Below are positions 18,075 to 28,784 of a stretch of DNA of 36,546 nucleotides, in pieces. The first letter of the stretch is position 1; each line of letters begins with the position of its first letter. Position numbers and translations under genes: made by a program. The notes beneath the pieces were generated by a model. The model saw only the letters and a list, made by a program, of their open reading frames with translations. It was not told the origin of the DNA and ran no database searches. The stretch comes from an uncultured Enterorhabdus sp. (GTDB taxonomy: Bacteria; Actinomycetota; Coriobacteriia; Coriobacteriales; Eggerthellaceae): positions 1 to 36,546 of the forward strand of contig CANSQM010000024.1 of NCBI GenBank assembly GCA_947649205.1, read 5' to 3'.

Positions 18075-19364
18075 ATGACCGCCACCCGCATCAGCGTCGA
18101 TCACGTGGCCCGCGTGGAGGGCCACGGCGACATCCACGTCGTCATCGAGAACGGGGAAGTGACCACCTGCGAGATGGCCGTGGTGGAGCCGGCCCGGCTC
18201 TTCGAGTCCATGGTGGTGGGCCGCTCCTTCGAGGAGGTGCCCTACATCGCCTCCCGGGTCTGCGGCATCTGCTCGGCGAGCCACGTGGTCACCGATATCC
18301 GCGCCATCGAGGCCGTATTCGGCGTCGCGGTGACCGACCGCACCGAGGCCCTGCGGGAGCTGTTGGTCTACGGCTCCTACCTCCAGAACCACGCCACGCA
18401 CCTGTTCGTGTTCGCCGCCCCGGACTTCCTCGGCCACAAGTCGGTGTTCCCCCTGGCCGATACGAACCCGGACCTTCTGGAGCGGGCCCTGGGGCTGAAG
18501 GCCCTGGGCAACGAGCTCTGCACGCTGGTGGGCGGCCGGTCCATCCATCCCATCACGGCGGTGGTGGGCGGCTTCACCCACGAGATCGAGGCGGCCGAGT
18601 ACCGTCGCCTGGCCGAGGCCATGGACGCCTCCCGCGCCTTCGCCCTGGCCAGTGTCGATCTGTTCCGCGACTTCGATACCATCGCCCTTGAGACCGCCGG
18701 CGATATGCTCGCCATGGTGGCCCCGGGCGCCTACCCGGTGTGCACCTCCGATACGGCCCGCTTCGTGAGGGCCGGCTACGAGTTTGCGGCCGCTGCGGTG
18801 GAAGAGGAGATCGAGGAGTACCCCCAGGGCTCCTCGGCCGCCTTCCTCGCGCGGGCCCGGCGCACGGGCGCGCCCTATATGACCGCCGCGCTGGCCCGGG
18901 TGAACGCCAGTTGGGGTGCCCTGTGCAAGGACGCCCGCTACGCTGCCGCCAAGGCGGGGCTGCGGCCGCCGGAGTACAACCCCTTCGCCAACAACATCGC
19001 CCAGGCGGTGGAACTGGTGGACGTGCTCGACCGCTGCGCAGCCCTGTGCCGCCGCCTGGCCGCCGACGAGTTCGCGGGCGCAAGCGCGCCGGTGCCCTTC
19101 GCGGTGCGGGCCGGTGTGGGCACGGGCTTCACCGAGGCACCCCGCGGGGCCCTCTTCCACCGGCTGGAGCTCGATGGCGACGGCCGGGTGCGCCGCGCCT
19201 CCATCCTGACCCCCACGGCCCAGAACATCGCGAACCTGGAGGGGGATATGCGCCAGCTTGCCGAGAAGATGGTAGGGGAGGGCTACGACGGCGCCCTCAT
19301 TCGCCTGGAGATCGAGAAACTCGTTCGCGCCTACGACCCGTGCCTCTCCTGCAGCGTGCACTAA
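18075..19364 (+). CDS. NiFe hydrogenase large (alpha) catalytic subunit, no C-terminal extension
   Basis: Holds the Ni-Fe(CN)2CO site that splits or makes H2. The 429-residue product has the N-terminal ligand motif RVCGICSASH (C63, C66) and the C-terminal motif DPCLSC (C423, C426) followed by SVH and the stop codon. All four metal-binding Cys are therefore present. The protein ends exactly at the motif His, without the short peptide that maturation proteases normally remove. The N-terminus has RVEGHGDIHV, typical of group 3 and 4 enzymes. No hyp maturation genes or endopeptidase are in the window, so those would be elsewhere. It closes the hydrogenase operon; no clear terminator was found before mreB. 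Confidence 0.93.
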   Translation: MTATRISVDHVARVEGHGDIHVVIENGEVTTCEMAVVEPARLFESMVVGRSFEEVPYIASRVCGICSASHVVTDIRAIEAVFGVAVTDRTEALRELLVYGSYLQNHATHLFVFAAPDFLGHKSVFPLADTNPDLLERALGLKALGNELCTLVGGRSIHPITAVVGGFTHEIEAAEYRRLAEAMDASRAFALASVDLFRDFDTIALETAGDMLAMVAPGAYPVCTSDTARFVRAGYEFAAAAVEEEIEEYPQGSSAAFLARARRTGAPYMTAALARVNASWGALCKDARYAAAKAGLRPPEYNPFANNIAQAVELVDVLDRCAALCRRLAADEFAGASAPVPFAVRAGVGTGFTEAPRGALFHRLELDGDGRVRRASILTPTAQNIANLEGDMRQLAEKMVGEGYDGALIRLEIEKLVRAYDPCLSCSVH

Positions 19365-19418
19365 GGACCGCGAAAATTGCCCTCTACCTGTGGAGTTTCC
19401 GCGCCTCTGGGGGGCCTG

Positions 19419-19427
19419 TGCTAAAAT
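19419..19427 (+). promoter_or_regulatory. Extended -10 promoter upstream of mreB
   Basis: TG-C-TAAAAT at 19419-19427 is an extended -10 element with no good -35 at the usual distance. It lies 46 bases before the mreB ATG, in a stretch AT-richer than the flanking genes. The mre operon may also receive read-through from the hydrogenase genes. Confidence 0.4.
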
Positions 19428-19472
19428 CTAAGGCTGACTGTAACCTATACGTTTTCCGAAGGGTTTGCCTGT

Positions 19473-20528
19473 ATGTCATTCCTTGATATGTTCTCCAGTC
19501 TGACCGGCCAGATGTCCGCTGACATGGCCATCGACCTGGGGACTGCCAATACCCTCGTTGCCATTACCGGGGAGGGCATCGTCATCAACGAGCCCTCCGT
19601 CGTCGCCATAGAGAAGTCCACCCACCGCGTGCTCGCCGTCGGTCATGAGGCCAAGAACATGATCAACCACACGCCGGACGCCTTCTCGGCGGAGCATCCC
19701 CTGAAGGACGGCGTCATCGCCGACTACGACGTGACCGAGGCCATGCTGTCGGCCTTCATCAACAAGGCCTCCGAGCGGAAGTACCCCTGGCAGCCCAAGC
19801 CCCGCATCGTCATCTGCATCCCCTGCGGCGCCACCTCCGTGGAGAAGCGCGCCGTGTTCGAGGCCGCCATCCAGGCCGGCGCCCGCCAGGCCTACCTCAT
19901 CGAGGAGCCCATGGCCGCCGCTATGGGCGCCGATCTGCCCGTGACCGAGCCCACCGGAAGCATGGTGGTGGACATCGGCGGCGGCACCACCGAGGTGGCC
20001 GTCATCTCGCTCGGCGGCATCGTGACCTCCTCCAGTCTGCGCTTGGCCGGCAACCGCCTCGACGAGGCCATCGCCATGCACCTGCGCGACCTTTTGGGCA
20101 TCAAGATCGGCGAGCGCACGGCCGAGGTCATCAAGATCAAGATCGGCTCCATCCTGCCCTTCGAGGACGGCCGCGAGCGCGACATGATCATCTCGGGCCA
20201 GGACGTCTACACCGAGCAGCCCAAGGAAGTGACCATCCAGTCCGAGGACGTGCGCGCGGCCCTGCAGGCCCCCATCGAGGAGATGGTGCTGCACATCAAG
20301 GACACCTTCAAGAAGACCAATCCCGACCTGGCCAGCGATATCATCCAGAACGGTATCCTGCTCACGGGCGGCGGCGGCCTTCTGTCGGGCCTAGACCGCT
20401 ACCTCACCGACAAGCTGGAGATTCCCGTGTGGGTGTCCGAGACGGCGCTCACCAACGTGGTGTCCGGCTGCCTGAAGGTGCTCGAGACGCCGACGGCCCT
20501 CAAGCAGACGCTCATGCGCTCCAAGTAA
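19473..20528 (+). CDS. mreB: Rod-shape-determining protein MreB, actin-like
   Basis: ATP-dependent actin homologue that forms membrane-bound filaments steering lateral-wall synthesis. The 351-residue length fits the family. Motifs: phosphate-1 IDLGTANTLV, INEPSVVAIEK, the EEPMAAAMGADLPV connection, phosphate-2 VVDIGGGTTEVAVISLGGIV and adenosine LTGGGGLLSGLDRYL. The N-terminal MSFLDMFSSL stretch could be the amphipathic membrane helix. A GAAGGG Shine-Dalgarno precedes the ATG. It heads the run mreB-mreC-mreD-PBP2-rodA, all on the plus strand with short or no gaps, so the whole elongasome is one transcription unit. Confidence 0.96.
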   Translation: MSFLDMFSSLTGQMSADMAIDLGTANTLVAITGEGIVINEPSVVAIEKSTHRVLAVGHEAKNMINHTPDAFSAEHPLKDGVIADYDVTEAMLSAFINKASERKYPWQPKPRIVICIPCGATSVEKRAVFEAAIQAGARQAYLIEEPMAAAMGADLPVTEPTGSMVVDIGGGTTEVAVISLGGIVTSSSLRLAGNRLDEAIAMHLRDLLGIKIGERTAEVIKIKIGSILPFEDGRERDMIISGQDVYTEQPKEVTIQSEDVRAALQAPIEEMVLHIKDTFKKTNPDLASDIIQNGILLTGGGGLLSGLDRYLTDKLEIPVWVSETALTNVVSGCLKVLETPTALKQTLMRSK

Positions 20529-20546
20529 GGGCGACGCGCACCGCTC

Positions 20547-21575
20547 ATGGCTCTCAATTTCCAGAATAACAGTCCCGCGCCCGTCGGACGGGTGCCGCTC
20601 ATTCTCACCCTCGTGCTGGCCTTGGGGCTCGTGGGTGTCTATAGCGCCGAGGGCCCGGACGGCCCGATCCACCGGGTACAGTCCTTCGTTGAGGGGGCCG
20701 CCGCCCCGCTCCAGATGGCCGGCGTGCCCCTGGGCGAGGCGGTGGAGGCGGCCGAGGAGTCCAGCAGCGACAACGCTGCCTCCGAGGGTACTCTGACGGC
20801 CCTGCGGGAGCAGAACGAGCAGCTGGTGGCCCAGCTGACCTCCTCCGAGGAGATCCGCCTGGAGAACGAGCGCTTGCGCGGTCTTTTGAACCTCCGCGAC
20901 ATCTACGACATCCGGGGCGTGGCCGGTCGCGTCATCGGCCGCTCCACCGATGCCTGGAACCAGGACATCACCCTGGACGTGGGCTCCTCCTCGGGCGTGG
21001 AGACGGGGCTGACCGTCATGGGGCCGACCGGCGTGGTCGGCCAGGTCATCTCCGTGTCGGCGGGCTCCTGCCGCGTGCGCCTGCTCACCGACCCCCAGTC
21101 GGGGGCCGCGGCCATGATCCAGTCGAGCCGCGCCGAGGGCATCGTGCGCGGGTCCTTGGACGGCCTGCTGTACCTGGAGAACATCGGCGCCGACGTGAAC
21201 ATCCAGGTGGGCGACGTGGTGCTGACGAGCGGTCTGGGGGGCAGCTACACCCGCGGCCTGGTCATCGGCACCGTGGCCCGCGTGGAGGGCAGCGCCGGCA
21301 AGGACACCCGCAAGATCGTCGTGGCCCCCAACGGCTCGGTCTCCCTCATGGAGGAGGCCATCGTGGTGTTCAGCGCCGCCGAGGACGCTTCCGACCGCTC
21401 CATTCCCGCCCCGAGCGACCAGGCTCCGGCCGACGGCGCCGACAGCGCGGGCGAGGGCGGCCAGGACGCCGGCGACGGCACCGAGGGCGGCTCCGGCAGC
21501 ACTGGTGATGGCGCCGAGGGCGGCTCCGGCGACAGCGGCCCCGACGATGCCGCGGGCGGGGAGGGGGATGCCTGA
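20547..21575 (+). CDS. mreC: Rod-shape-determining protein MreC with long acidic Gly/Ser/Asp tail
   Basis: Bitopic protein linking MreB/MreD to PBP2 on the outer membrane face. Of 342 residues, the first ~30 hold a membrane segment (VPLILTLVLALGLVGVY). A coiled-coil (ALREQNEQLVAQLTSSEEIR) and the MreC beta domains follow (DAWNQDITLDVGSSSGVETG, GVVGQVISV, RLLTDPQSGAAAMI, GDVVLTSGLGGSYTRGLVIG). After about residue 280 the protein becomes a ~65-residue tail of Gly, Ser, Asp, Glu and Ala with repeated EGGSG/DG units, which is not part of the core fold. The gene begins 18 bases after mreB and overlaps mreD by one base (TGATG). Confidence 0.93.
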   Translation: MALNFQNNSPAPVGRVPLILTLVLALGLVGVYSAEGPDGPIHRVQSFVEGAAAPLQMAGVPLGEAVEAAEESSSDNAASEGTLTALREQNEQLVAQLTSSEEIRLENERLRGLLNLRDIYDIRGVAGRVIGRSTDAWNQDITLDVGSSSGVETGLTVMGPTGVVGQVISVSAGSCRVRLLTDPQSGAAAMIQSSRAEGIVRGSLDGLLYLENIGADVNIQVGDVVLTSGLGGSYTRGLVIGTVARVEGSAGKDTRKIVVAPNGSVSLMEEAIVVFSAAEDASDRSIPAPSDQAPADGADSAGEGGQDAGDGTEGGSGSTGDGAEGGSGDSGPDDAAGGEGDA

Positions 21576-22099
21576 TGGAGCTGACCCGCGAGACCGTGAC
21601 GGCCCTCATCGGCGCCGTCCTGGCCGTGCTGCTGCAGATCATCGTGGCCCCGGCCATCGCCCTGTTCGCCGCCGTGCCCAATTTCATCGTGGCCTTCTGC
21701 CTCGTGCGCTCCGTGGCCACCCCCGGCCACGCGGGTCCCGTCGTTCCCTTCGTCTGCGGCCTCATCTTCGATCTGGTGGGCGGGGGCCCGGTGGGGGCCA
21801 TGGCCTTCGTGCTCGTGCTGGTAACATTTCTCGCTTCCCGGCTCTATCTCGCCCTGGACAACGATACCCTGTTCATGCCGGTGGCGATTCTTTTGGCCTC
21901 CACGGTTCTCGCGGAGGTGCTCTACGGCATCGCCGTCGTGGCGAGCGGCGGGGGCGTCTCCCTCGGCGAGGCCTTCCTGTACCGCACGCTGCCCTGCATG
22001 CTCTACGATTGCGTCATCGGCCTTCTGCTGTACCCGATCGCCATCCGCGTGATGGTCGGCAAGCCCTTGGGTCAACCGGGGACGCCGGTTCTGCGCTAG
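21575..22099 (+). CDS. mreD: Rod-shape-determining protein MreD
   Basis: Integral membrane partner of MreC in the elongation complex. The 174-residue product has about five hydrophobic segments (AVLAVLLQIIVAPAIALFAA, ALYLALDND-type loops, VAILLASTVLAEVLYG, IGLLLYPIAIRVMVG) and the FVCGLIFDLVGGGPVGAMAF stretch that marks MreD. Start and mreC stop overlap in TGATG. The C-terminus LGQPGTPVLR is 13 bases before the next gene. MreD proteins vary greatly in sequence, so the call rests on topology and position. Confidence 0.88.
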   Translation: MELTRETVTALIGAVLAVLLQIIVAPAIALFAAVPNFIVAFCLVRSVATPGHAGPVVPFVCGLIFDLVGGGPVGAMAFVLVLVTFLASRLYLALDNDTLFMPVAILLASTVLAEVLYGIAVVASGGGVSLGEAFLYRTLPCMLYDCVIGLLLYPIAIRVMVGKPLGQPGTPVLR

Positions 22100-22112
22100 A
22101 AAGGGGGCGCCC

Positions 22113-24287
22113 GTGCTCCTTGCCATTATCGTGGCCGTGCTCGCGGCCGTTATCGCCATTGTGGTCATCGCCGCCGCCCTCGCCGTGAAGGCGAATCGCT
22201 CCACCCCTTCGGTGGGCGCCACCAAGGGGGTCAGCCAGCTGGACACCGTCGGCGTGGGCACCTCGCCCTTCGAGCGGCGCACCTCGGCCCGGGCCGCCCG
22301 GGACGGGGAGGTGACCGTGGGCTCCTCGGAGGATCCCGCGGCCGCCAAGAAGCCCTCCGACGGCCTCGGCACCCGGTTCGCGGCCGTGGGGGCCCTGGCA
22401 GCGGGCATCTTCGCCGTGCTGGCCTCGAAGCTGTGGACCATGCAGATCCTCGGCAACTCCGAGTACGCCAACGCCGCCGAGCAGAACCTCTACACCACGG
22501 TGAAGACCCCGGCCCCCCGCGGCTGCATCTACGACGCCAACGGGGTGCCCCTGGCCGTGAACCGCCCCGCCCAGGCCGTGCTGGCCGATCCGGAGGTGGC
22601 GGACAACCGCGATGTGGTGCGCCGCCTGTCCACGGTGCTCGGGGTGCCGGTGAACGTGCTGTTCCAGCGCATCAAGGACGCGAGCGGGGGAGCCCAGAGC
22701 CTGCGCGTGCTCGGCCAGGACGTGCGCCTGCGCGACGTGGCCTTCATCGCCGAGCATGCCGACGCCTTCCCCGGCGTCACCGTGGAGGAGCGCTCCCTGC
22801 GCGAGTACCCCTACGGGGCCCTGGCGGCCCACGTGCTCGGCTACACGAGCAACGTGACCCCCGAGATCATGGAGAACAAGACCGAGGGTCGCGAGATCCT
22901 CTCCATCGACACCGTGGGCACGGCCGGCGTGGAGGCCACCTACGACTCCTACCTGGCCGGCGAGCACGGCGAGAGCAAGGTGATGGTGGACGCCAACGGC
23001 CGGCGCATCTCGGTCATGAGCAACATCGACGACTCCAAGGGCAGCGACGTGTACCTCACCATCGATGCCCGGGCCCAGTACGTGGCCGATCGGGCCCTCG
23101 CCGACCTCATCGCCCCGCGCGAGGGCGTCATCGGCACCGGCAAGGGCTGCAAGGGGGCCGTGGTGGCCCTCGACGTGACCGACGGCTCGGTGGTGGTGAT
23201 GTCGAGCTTCCCCACCTTCGATCCCACGAACTTCACTGGCGCCTTCTCCCAGGACCTCATGGACAAGTACAACAGCGAGGAGGCCTACGCGCCGCTCAAT
23301 AACAACGTGGTGTCGGGCCAGTTCATGGCCGCCTCCACCTTCAAGGCCTTCACGTCCCTGGCGGGTCTGGAGTACGGGTTCGCCTCGGAGAGCAGCTCCT
23401 GGAACTGCACCGGCGAGTGGGACGGCTTCGACACCGGTGTGGTGCAGAAATGCTGGAACCACGCCGGCCACGGCACCCTGGACCTCTACGGCGGCATCGT
23501 GAACTCCTGCGACACCGTCTTCTACGAGATCGGCAAGGCCTTCTACGACCACGGGCCCGAGGGATCCGGCGATCTGCCCGACACGGCGCTCCAGGAGTAC
23601 ATCGAGCAGTTCGGCTTCGGCGAGCGCACGGGGGTCGATCTGGGGGGCGAGGCCGTGGGCCTCATCCCGACGCCGGCCTGGAAGGCCGAGCACTGGCGCA
23701 ACGTGCCCTCCGAGGCCGTCTGGCGCGGCGGCGACTACACCAACATGATCATCGGCCAGGGCGACGTGCTCGTCACGCCGCTGCAGATCGCCTGCGCCTA
23801 CGCCGGCGTGGCCACGGGCACCATCATGCGCCCGCACCTGCTGAAGGAGGTGCGCAACAGCGCCGGGGAGACCGTCGTCACCTTCGAGCCGGAAGTGAGC
23901 CGCACGCCTCAGGTGACCGAGGCGCACCTGACCTACGTGCGCAACGCCCTCCACGATATGGTGCGCGAGTCCCACTCCGTGGCCCCTCTGTTCGAGGAGG
24001 CGGGCATCGACGCGGCGGGCAAGTCGGGTACCGGCGAGAAGCAGGATCAGAACGATACGGCCTGGTTCGTGGCCTACGCCCCCTTCGACGATCCCAAGTA
24101 CGTGGTGGCCTGCGTCGTGGAGCAGGGCGGCGGCGGCTCGGACACGGCCGCCCCGGTGGTGGCCGAGGTCATGGCCGAGCTCATGGCCGATGCCGCCGGC
24201 ACCTCCACGGTGACCATCGAGCGCGTGGCCGGTTCGCCGGGCGAGTCTGTGGAGATCGCCGTGGACTCCGGCGGCCGCGAGGACTAG
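22113..24287 (+). CDS. Class B penicillin-binding protein 2 (transpeptidase) with two N-terminal membrane segments
   Basis: Peptidoglycan D,D-transpeptidase of the elongation machine, acting outside the membrane. The active-site triad is intact: S408-T-F-K411, S465-C-D467 and K637-S-G639. The dimerisation/linker domain has APRGCIYDANGVPLAVN, and VGTAGVEATYDSYLAG matches the GxxGxE pattern of PBP2. Unusually, two hydrophobic stretches precede it: residues 2-25, and about 89-108 (FAAVGALAAGIFAVLASKLW). A basic linker of about 63 residues lies between them, implying an N-out start or a small extra domain. The start is the GTG at 22113 after AAAGGGGG; a later start would leave one segment. The nucleophile context AASTFK differs from the common PGSTFK, and KSG replaces KTG. 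It lies between mreD and rodA, so its role is clear. Confidence 0.93.
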   Translation: MLLAIIVAVLAAVIAIVVIAAALAVKANRSTPSVGATKGVSQLDTVGVGTSPFERRTSARAARDGEVTVGSSEDPAAAKKPSDGLGTRFAAVGALAAGIFAVLASKLWTMQILGNSEYANAAEQNLYTTVKTPAPRGCIYDANGVPLAVNRPAQAVLADPEVADNRDVVRRLSTVLGVPVNVLFQRIKDASGGAQSLRVLGQDVRLRDVAFIAEHADAFPGVTVEERSLREYPYGALAAHVLGYTSNVTPEIMENKTEGREILSIDTVGTAGVEATYDSYLAGEHGESKVMVDANGRRISVMSNIDDSKGSDVYLTIDARAQYVADRALADLIAPREGVIGTGKGCKGAVVALDVTDGSVVVMSSFPTFDPTNFTGAFSQDLMDKYNSEEAYAPLNNNVVSGQFMAASTFKAFTSLAGLEYGFASESSSWNCTGEWDGFDTGVVQKCWNHAGHGTLDLYGGIVNSCDTVFYEIGKAFYDHGPEGSGDLPDTALQEYIEQFGFGERTGVDLGGEAVGLIPTPAWKAEHWRNVPSEAVWRGGDYTNMIIGQGDVLVTPLQIACAYAGVATGTIMRPHLLKEVRNSAGETVVTFEPEVSRTPQVTEAHLTYVRNALHDMVRESHSVAPLFEEAGIDAAGKSGTGEKQDQNDTAWFVAYAPFDDPKYVVACVVEQGGGGSDTAAPVVAEVMAELMADAAGTSTVTIERVAGSPGESVEIAVDSGGRED

Positions 24288-24295
24288 GAGGGTTC

Positions 24296-25537
24296 GTGGC
24301 AGAGCTTCCCCAGATACATTCCGTGCACAAGAGCCAGCGGGCCCTAGATTCCCGCGGCTCCCATCGTTCCCCCGGCCGTCCCGAGCGGCCGCCGTTGGTC
24401 GCGCTCGTGAACTGGCCCTTCTTGCTGGTCGTCGCGCTCGTGGTCAGCTACGGCCTTTTGGTGTGCTGGTCGGCGGTGCAGGGCGATGCCGACTACAGCT
24501 TCAACCGGCAGCTGGCCGGCGTGGGGGCAGGCCTCGTCATCATGACCGTGCTGTGGCGCTTCGACTACCGCCGTTTGGCCAACATGACCACGGCCCTACT
24601 CGTCATCAACGTGGTGCTCATCCTGCTGCCCCACGTGCCGGGCCTCGGCACCACGGCGGGCATGGGCGCCCGCTCCTGGATCAAGATCGGCATGCAGGTG
24701 CAGCCCGGCGAGTTCGCGAAGGTGACCGTGGTGCTGTTCGCCGCGAGCCTTTTGGCCCGCTACCAGGGCACCCTGGACGATTGGCGCGAGTACTGCAAGG
24801 TCTTGGGCCTGCTGCTCGTGCCCTTCGCCTGCATCATGACCCAGCCCGACCTGGGCACGGGCCTGGTGTATATGGCCATCTCGGCGGTGGTGCTCGTCAT
24901 GGGCGGCGCCAAGGCCCGCTACCTGCTGCTCACCGTGGTGGCCGGCGTGGCCGCCATCGCGGCGGTGTTCGCCGTGGACGAGCTGCTGAAGTACCAGTTG
25001 GACGACGGCACCTGGGAGTACCGCCTGCTGAAGAACTACCAGCGCGGCCGCCTGCTCGTCTTCCTGAACCCCGAGGCCGACCTGTCCGGCGACGGCTACA
25101 ACCTGGCCCAGGCCAAGATCGCCATCGGATCCGGGGGCCTGTTCGGCAAGGGCCTCTTGAACGCCACCCAGTCGACCCACGGCTTTCTGCCCGAGGCCCC
25201 CACGGACTTCATCTTCTGCGTGCTGGCCGAGGAGCTCGGCTTCATGGGCGTGGTGCTCCTCATCGCCCTGTACGCCGCCCTCATCGCCATCTGCCTATCC
25301 ATCGCCCGGGCCGCCGACGACCTCTTCGGCATGCTCATCGTCATGGGCGTGGTCGGCATGTGGCTGTTCCAGATTCTCGAGAACATCGGCATGGACGTGG
25401 GGCTCATGCCCATCACGGGCATCCCGCTGCCGTTCGTGAGCTACGGCTCGTCGTTCATGGTCGTCAATTTCGCGCTCATCGGGCTCATCGGCTCGGTGTG
25501 GTCCCATCGCTCGATTCAAGGAAGGAAGGCCGCGTAA
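24296..25537 (+). CDS. rodA: SEDS-family peptidoglycan glycosyltransferase RodA
   Basis: Polymerises lipid II into glycan strands together with PBP2. The 413-residue product has about ten membrane segments and the SEDS signatures: GARSWIKIGMQVQPGEFAK, TQPDLGTG, AKIAIGSGGLFGKGLLNATQ, HGFLPEAPTDFIFCVLAEELGF (with the catalytic Asp) and GIPLPFVSYGSS. A GTG start at 24296 is chosen because AGGAGG lies 4-5 bases upstream and the PBP2 stop is 9 bases before; the frame is open far upstream but that is inside the PBP2 gene. It has a soluble basic N-terminal extension of ~35 residues. FtsW is the alternative family member; the neighbours favour RodA. Confidence 0.94.
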   Translation: MAELPQIHSVHKSQRALDSRGSHRSPGRPERPPLVALVNWPFLLVVALVVSYGLLVCWSAVQGDADYSFNRQLAGVGAGLVIMTVLWRFDYRRLANMTTALLVINVVLILLPHVPGLGTTAGMGARSWIKIGMQVQPGEFAKVTVVLFAASLLARYQGTLDDWREYCKVLGLLLVPFACIMTQPDLGTGLVYMAISAVVLVMGGAKARYLLLTVVAGVAAIAAVFAVDELLKYQLDDGTWEYRLLKNYQRGRLLVFLNPEADLSGDGYNLAQAKIAIGSGGLFGKGLLNATQSTHGFLPEAPTDFIFCVLAEELGFMGVVLLIALYAALIAICLSIARAADDLFGMLIVMGVVGMWLFQILENIGMDVGLMPITGIPLPFVSYGSSFMVVNFALIGLIGSVWSHRSIQGRKAA

Positions 25538-26696
25538 ATGAACCTGCCCCTCGACATTCCCGCGCTCATCAGCGCCGCCACCGACATCGACGCCGCCCGC
25601 AACACGCCCCTGGCCGTGTCCGTCTGTCTGGACGAGACGGCCCCCGGAGACGTGGTGGGCCACGTGCGCAGCGCCTTCGCGAGCGCCGGCGCCCGCACCC
25701 GGGTCACCCTGGGCTACCTGGAGGAGGGCGTCGCCCCCGAGCCCTACGGGGCCGACGACATGGCCGTGATCGTGGCGGGGGCGAGCCCCTCCATCGGCGC
25801 GGCCGCCGCCCATATCCGCGCTGCGGGCATTCCGGTCATGGTGGTGGCCACGGCCCCGGCCGCGGTGGCCCGCGCCGCCGAGGCGGCCGGGTTCCCCATT
25901 CCCGAGGGGGATCTGGTGGCCCCCTACATGACCGATCCCACTCCCTTGGGCGATGCCGCTGCCACGCTGTCGCGGCGCCTGACCGCCGGGGGCACCGAGG
26001 CTCGCGCCGCCGAGGCGCCGGCTGCCCTCGAGGCCTTGGAGCACGCGGTGCCCGTGGAGGAGGAGCCGGCGGGCGCGGAGCCCATCGACCTGGACGAGGA
26101 GGCCGCCGCGACGCTGGACCGGCGCATGGGGGAGTGGATCATCGCCGCCTGCCGCGACAAGAAGCTCGCCTTCGCCCTGGCCTTCCCCTTCGTGCGCCGG
26201 CCGCTGTCCCTGGACGCGGTGCGGGCCACGGCCATTCAGAACGCCGGCGTGGGCGTGGTGGTGTTCATTCCCGGGGCCGACATGCCCATCATGACCCTGA
26301 ACCAGGCGAAGATGCTCCTGCAGATCGCCGCGGCCTACGGCCAGCCCCTGTCGGCCGAGCGCATCAAGGAGCTGGCCGCCGTGGTGGGCGGGGCCTTCCT
26401 GTTCCGCAACATCGCGCGCACCGCTGTGGGTGTGGTGCCGGTGCTCGGCTGGGCCATCAAGGGGGCCGTGGGATTCGCCGGCACCGAGGCCATGGGCCGG
26501 GCCGCCATCGAGTACTTCGAGGCCGGCGGCGATATCGTGGGCGTGGCCAACGTGGTGCAGAAGGCCTGCGACGAGGCCGTGGAGGCCACGGGCAAGGCGG
26601 CGGCCACCCCGGCCGGCCGCAAGGTGGTGGACGTGGCCAAGGGGGCTGGCGCCACGGCGTTTCGCGCCCTGCGCGGGAAGAACGGAAAGGGAGCCC

Positions 26697-26710
<14 letters not shown>
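25538..26710 (+). CDS. DUF697-like membrane-associated protein
   Basis: Function unknown. The 390-residue product has an N-terminal ~150-residue alpha/beta domain, with the DDMAVIVAGASPSIGAAAAH and GIPVMVVATAP strands reminiscent of a Rossmann-like or decayed GTPase fold without a P-loop. An Ala/Glu-rich linker follows. The C-terminal domain (about 195-345) has the DUF697/YcjF signature: VFIPGADMPIMTLNQAKMLL, YGQPLSAERIKELA, and the Gly-rich helical pair RTAVGVVPVLGWAIKGAVGF. It starts directly after the rodA TAA and overlaps the radical SAM gene by 14 bases, so it is co-translated with the elongation operon. A role in envelope growth or stress is possible but is inference. Confidence 0.75.

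Positions 26711-28783
<2,073 letters not shown>

Positions 28784-28784
<1 letters not shown>

Noticed and set aside
16671..19361. 896-codon minus-strand open frame across the hydrogenase operon
   Set aside because: Antisense shadow; the plus strand encodes four well-motifed hydrogenase subunits with overlaps and ribosome sites.
23417..24295. N-terminal extension of RodA by about 290 residues
   Set aside because: Overlaps the PBP2 gene in another frame; the Arg/Gly-rich translation has no fold, and the GTG at 24296 has AGGAGG upstream.
26430..26696. N-terminal extension of the radical SAM protein
   Set aside because: Lies inside the DUF697 gene in another frame; the family starts at MARTNLWPRVE.
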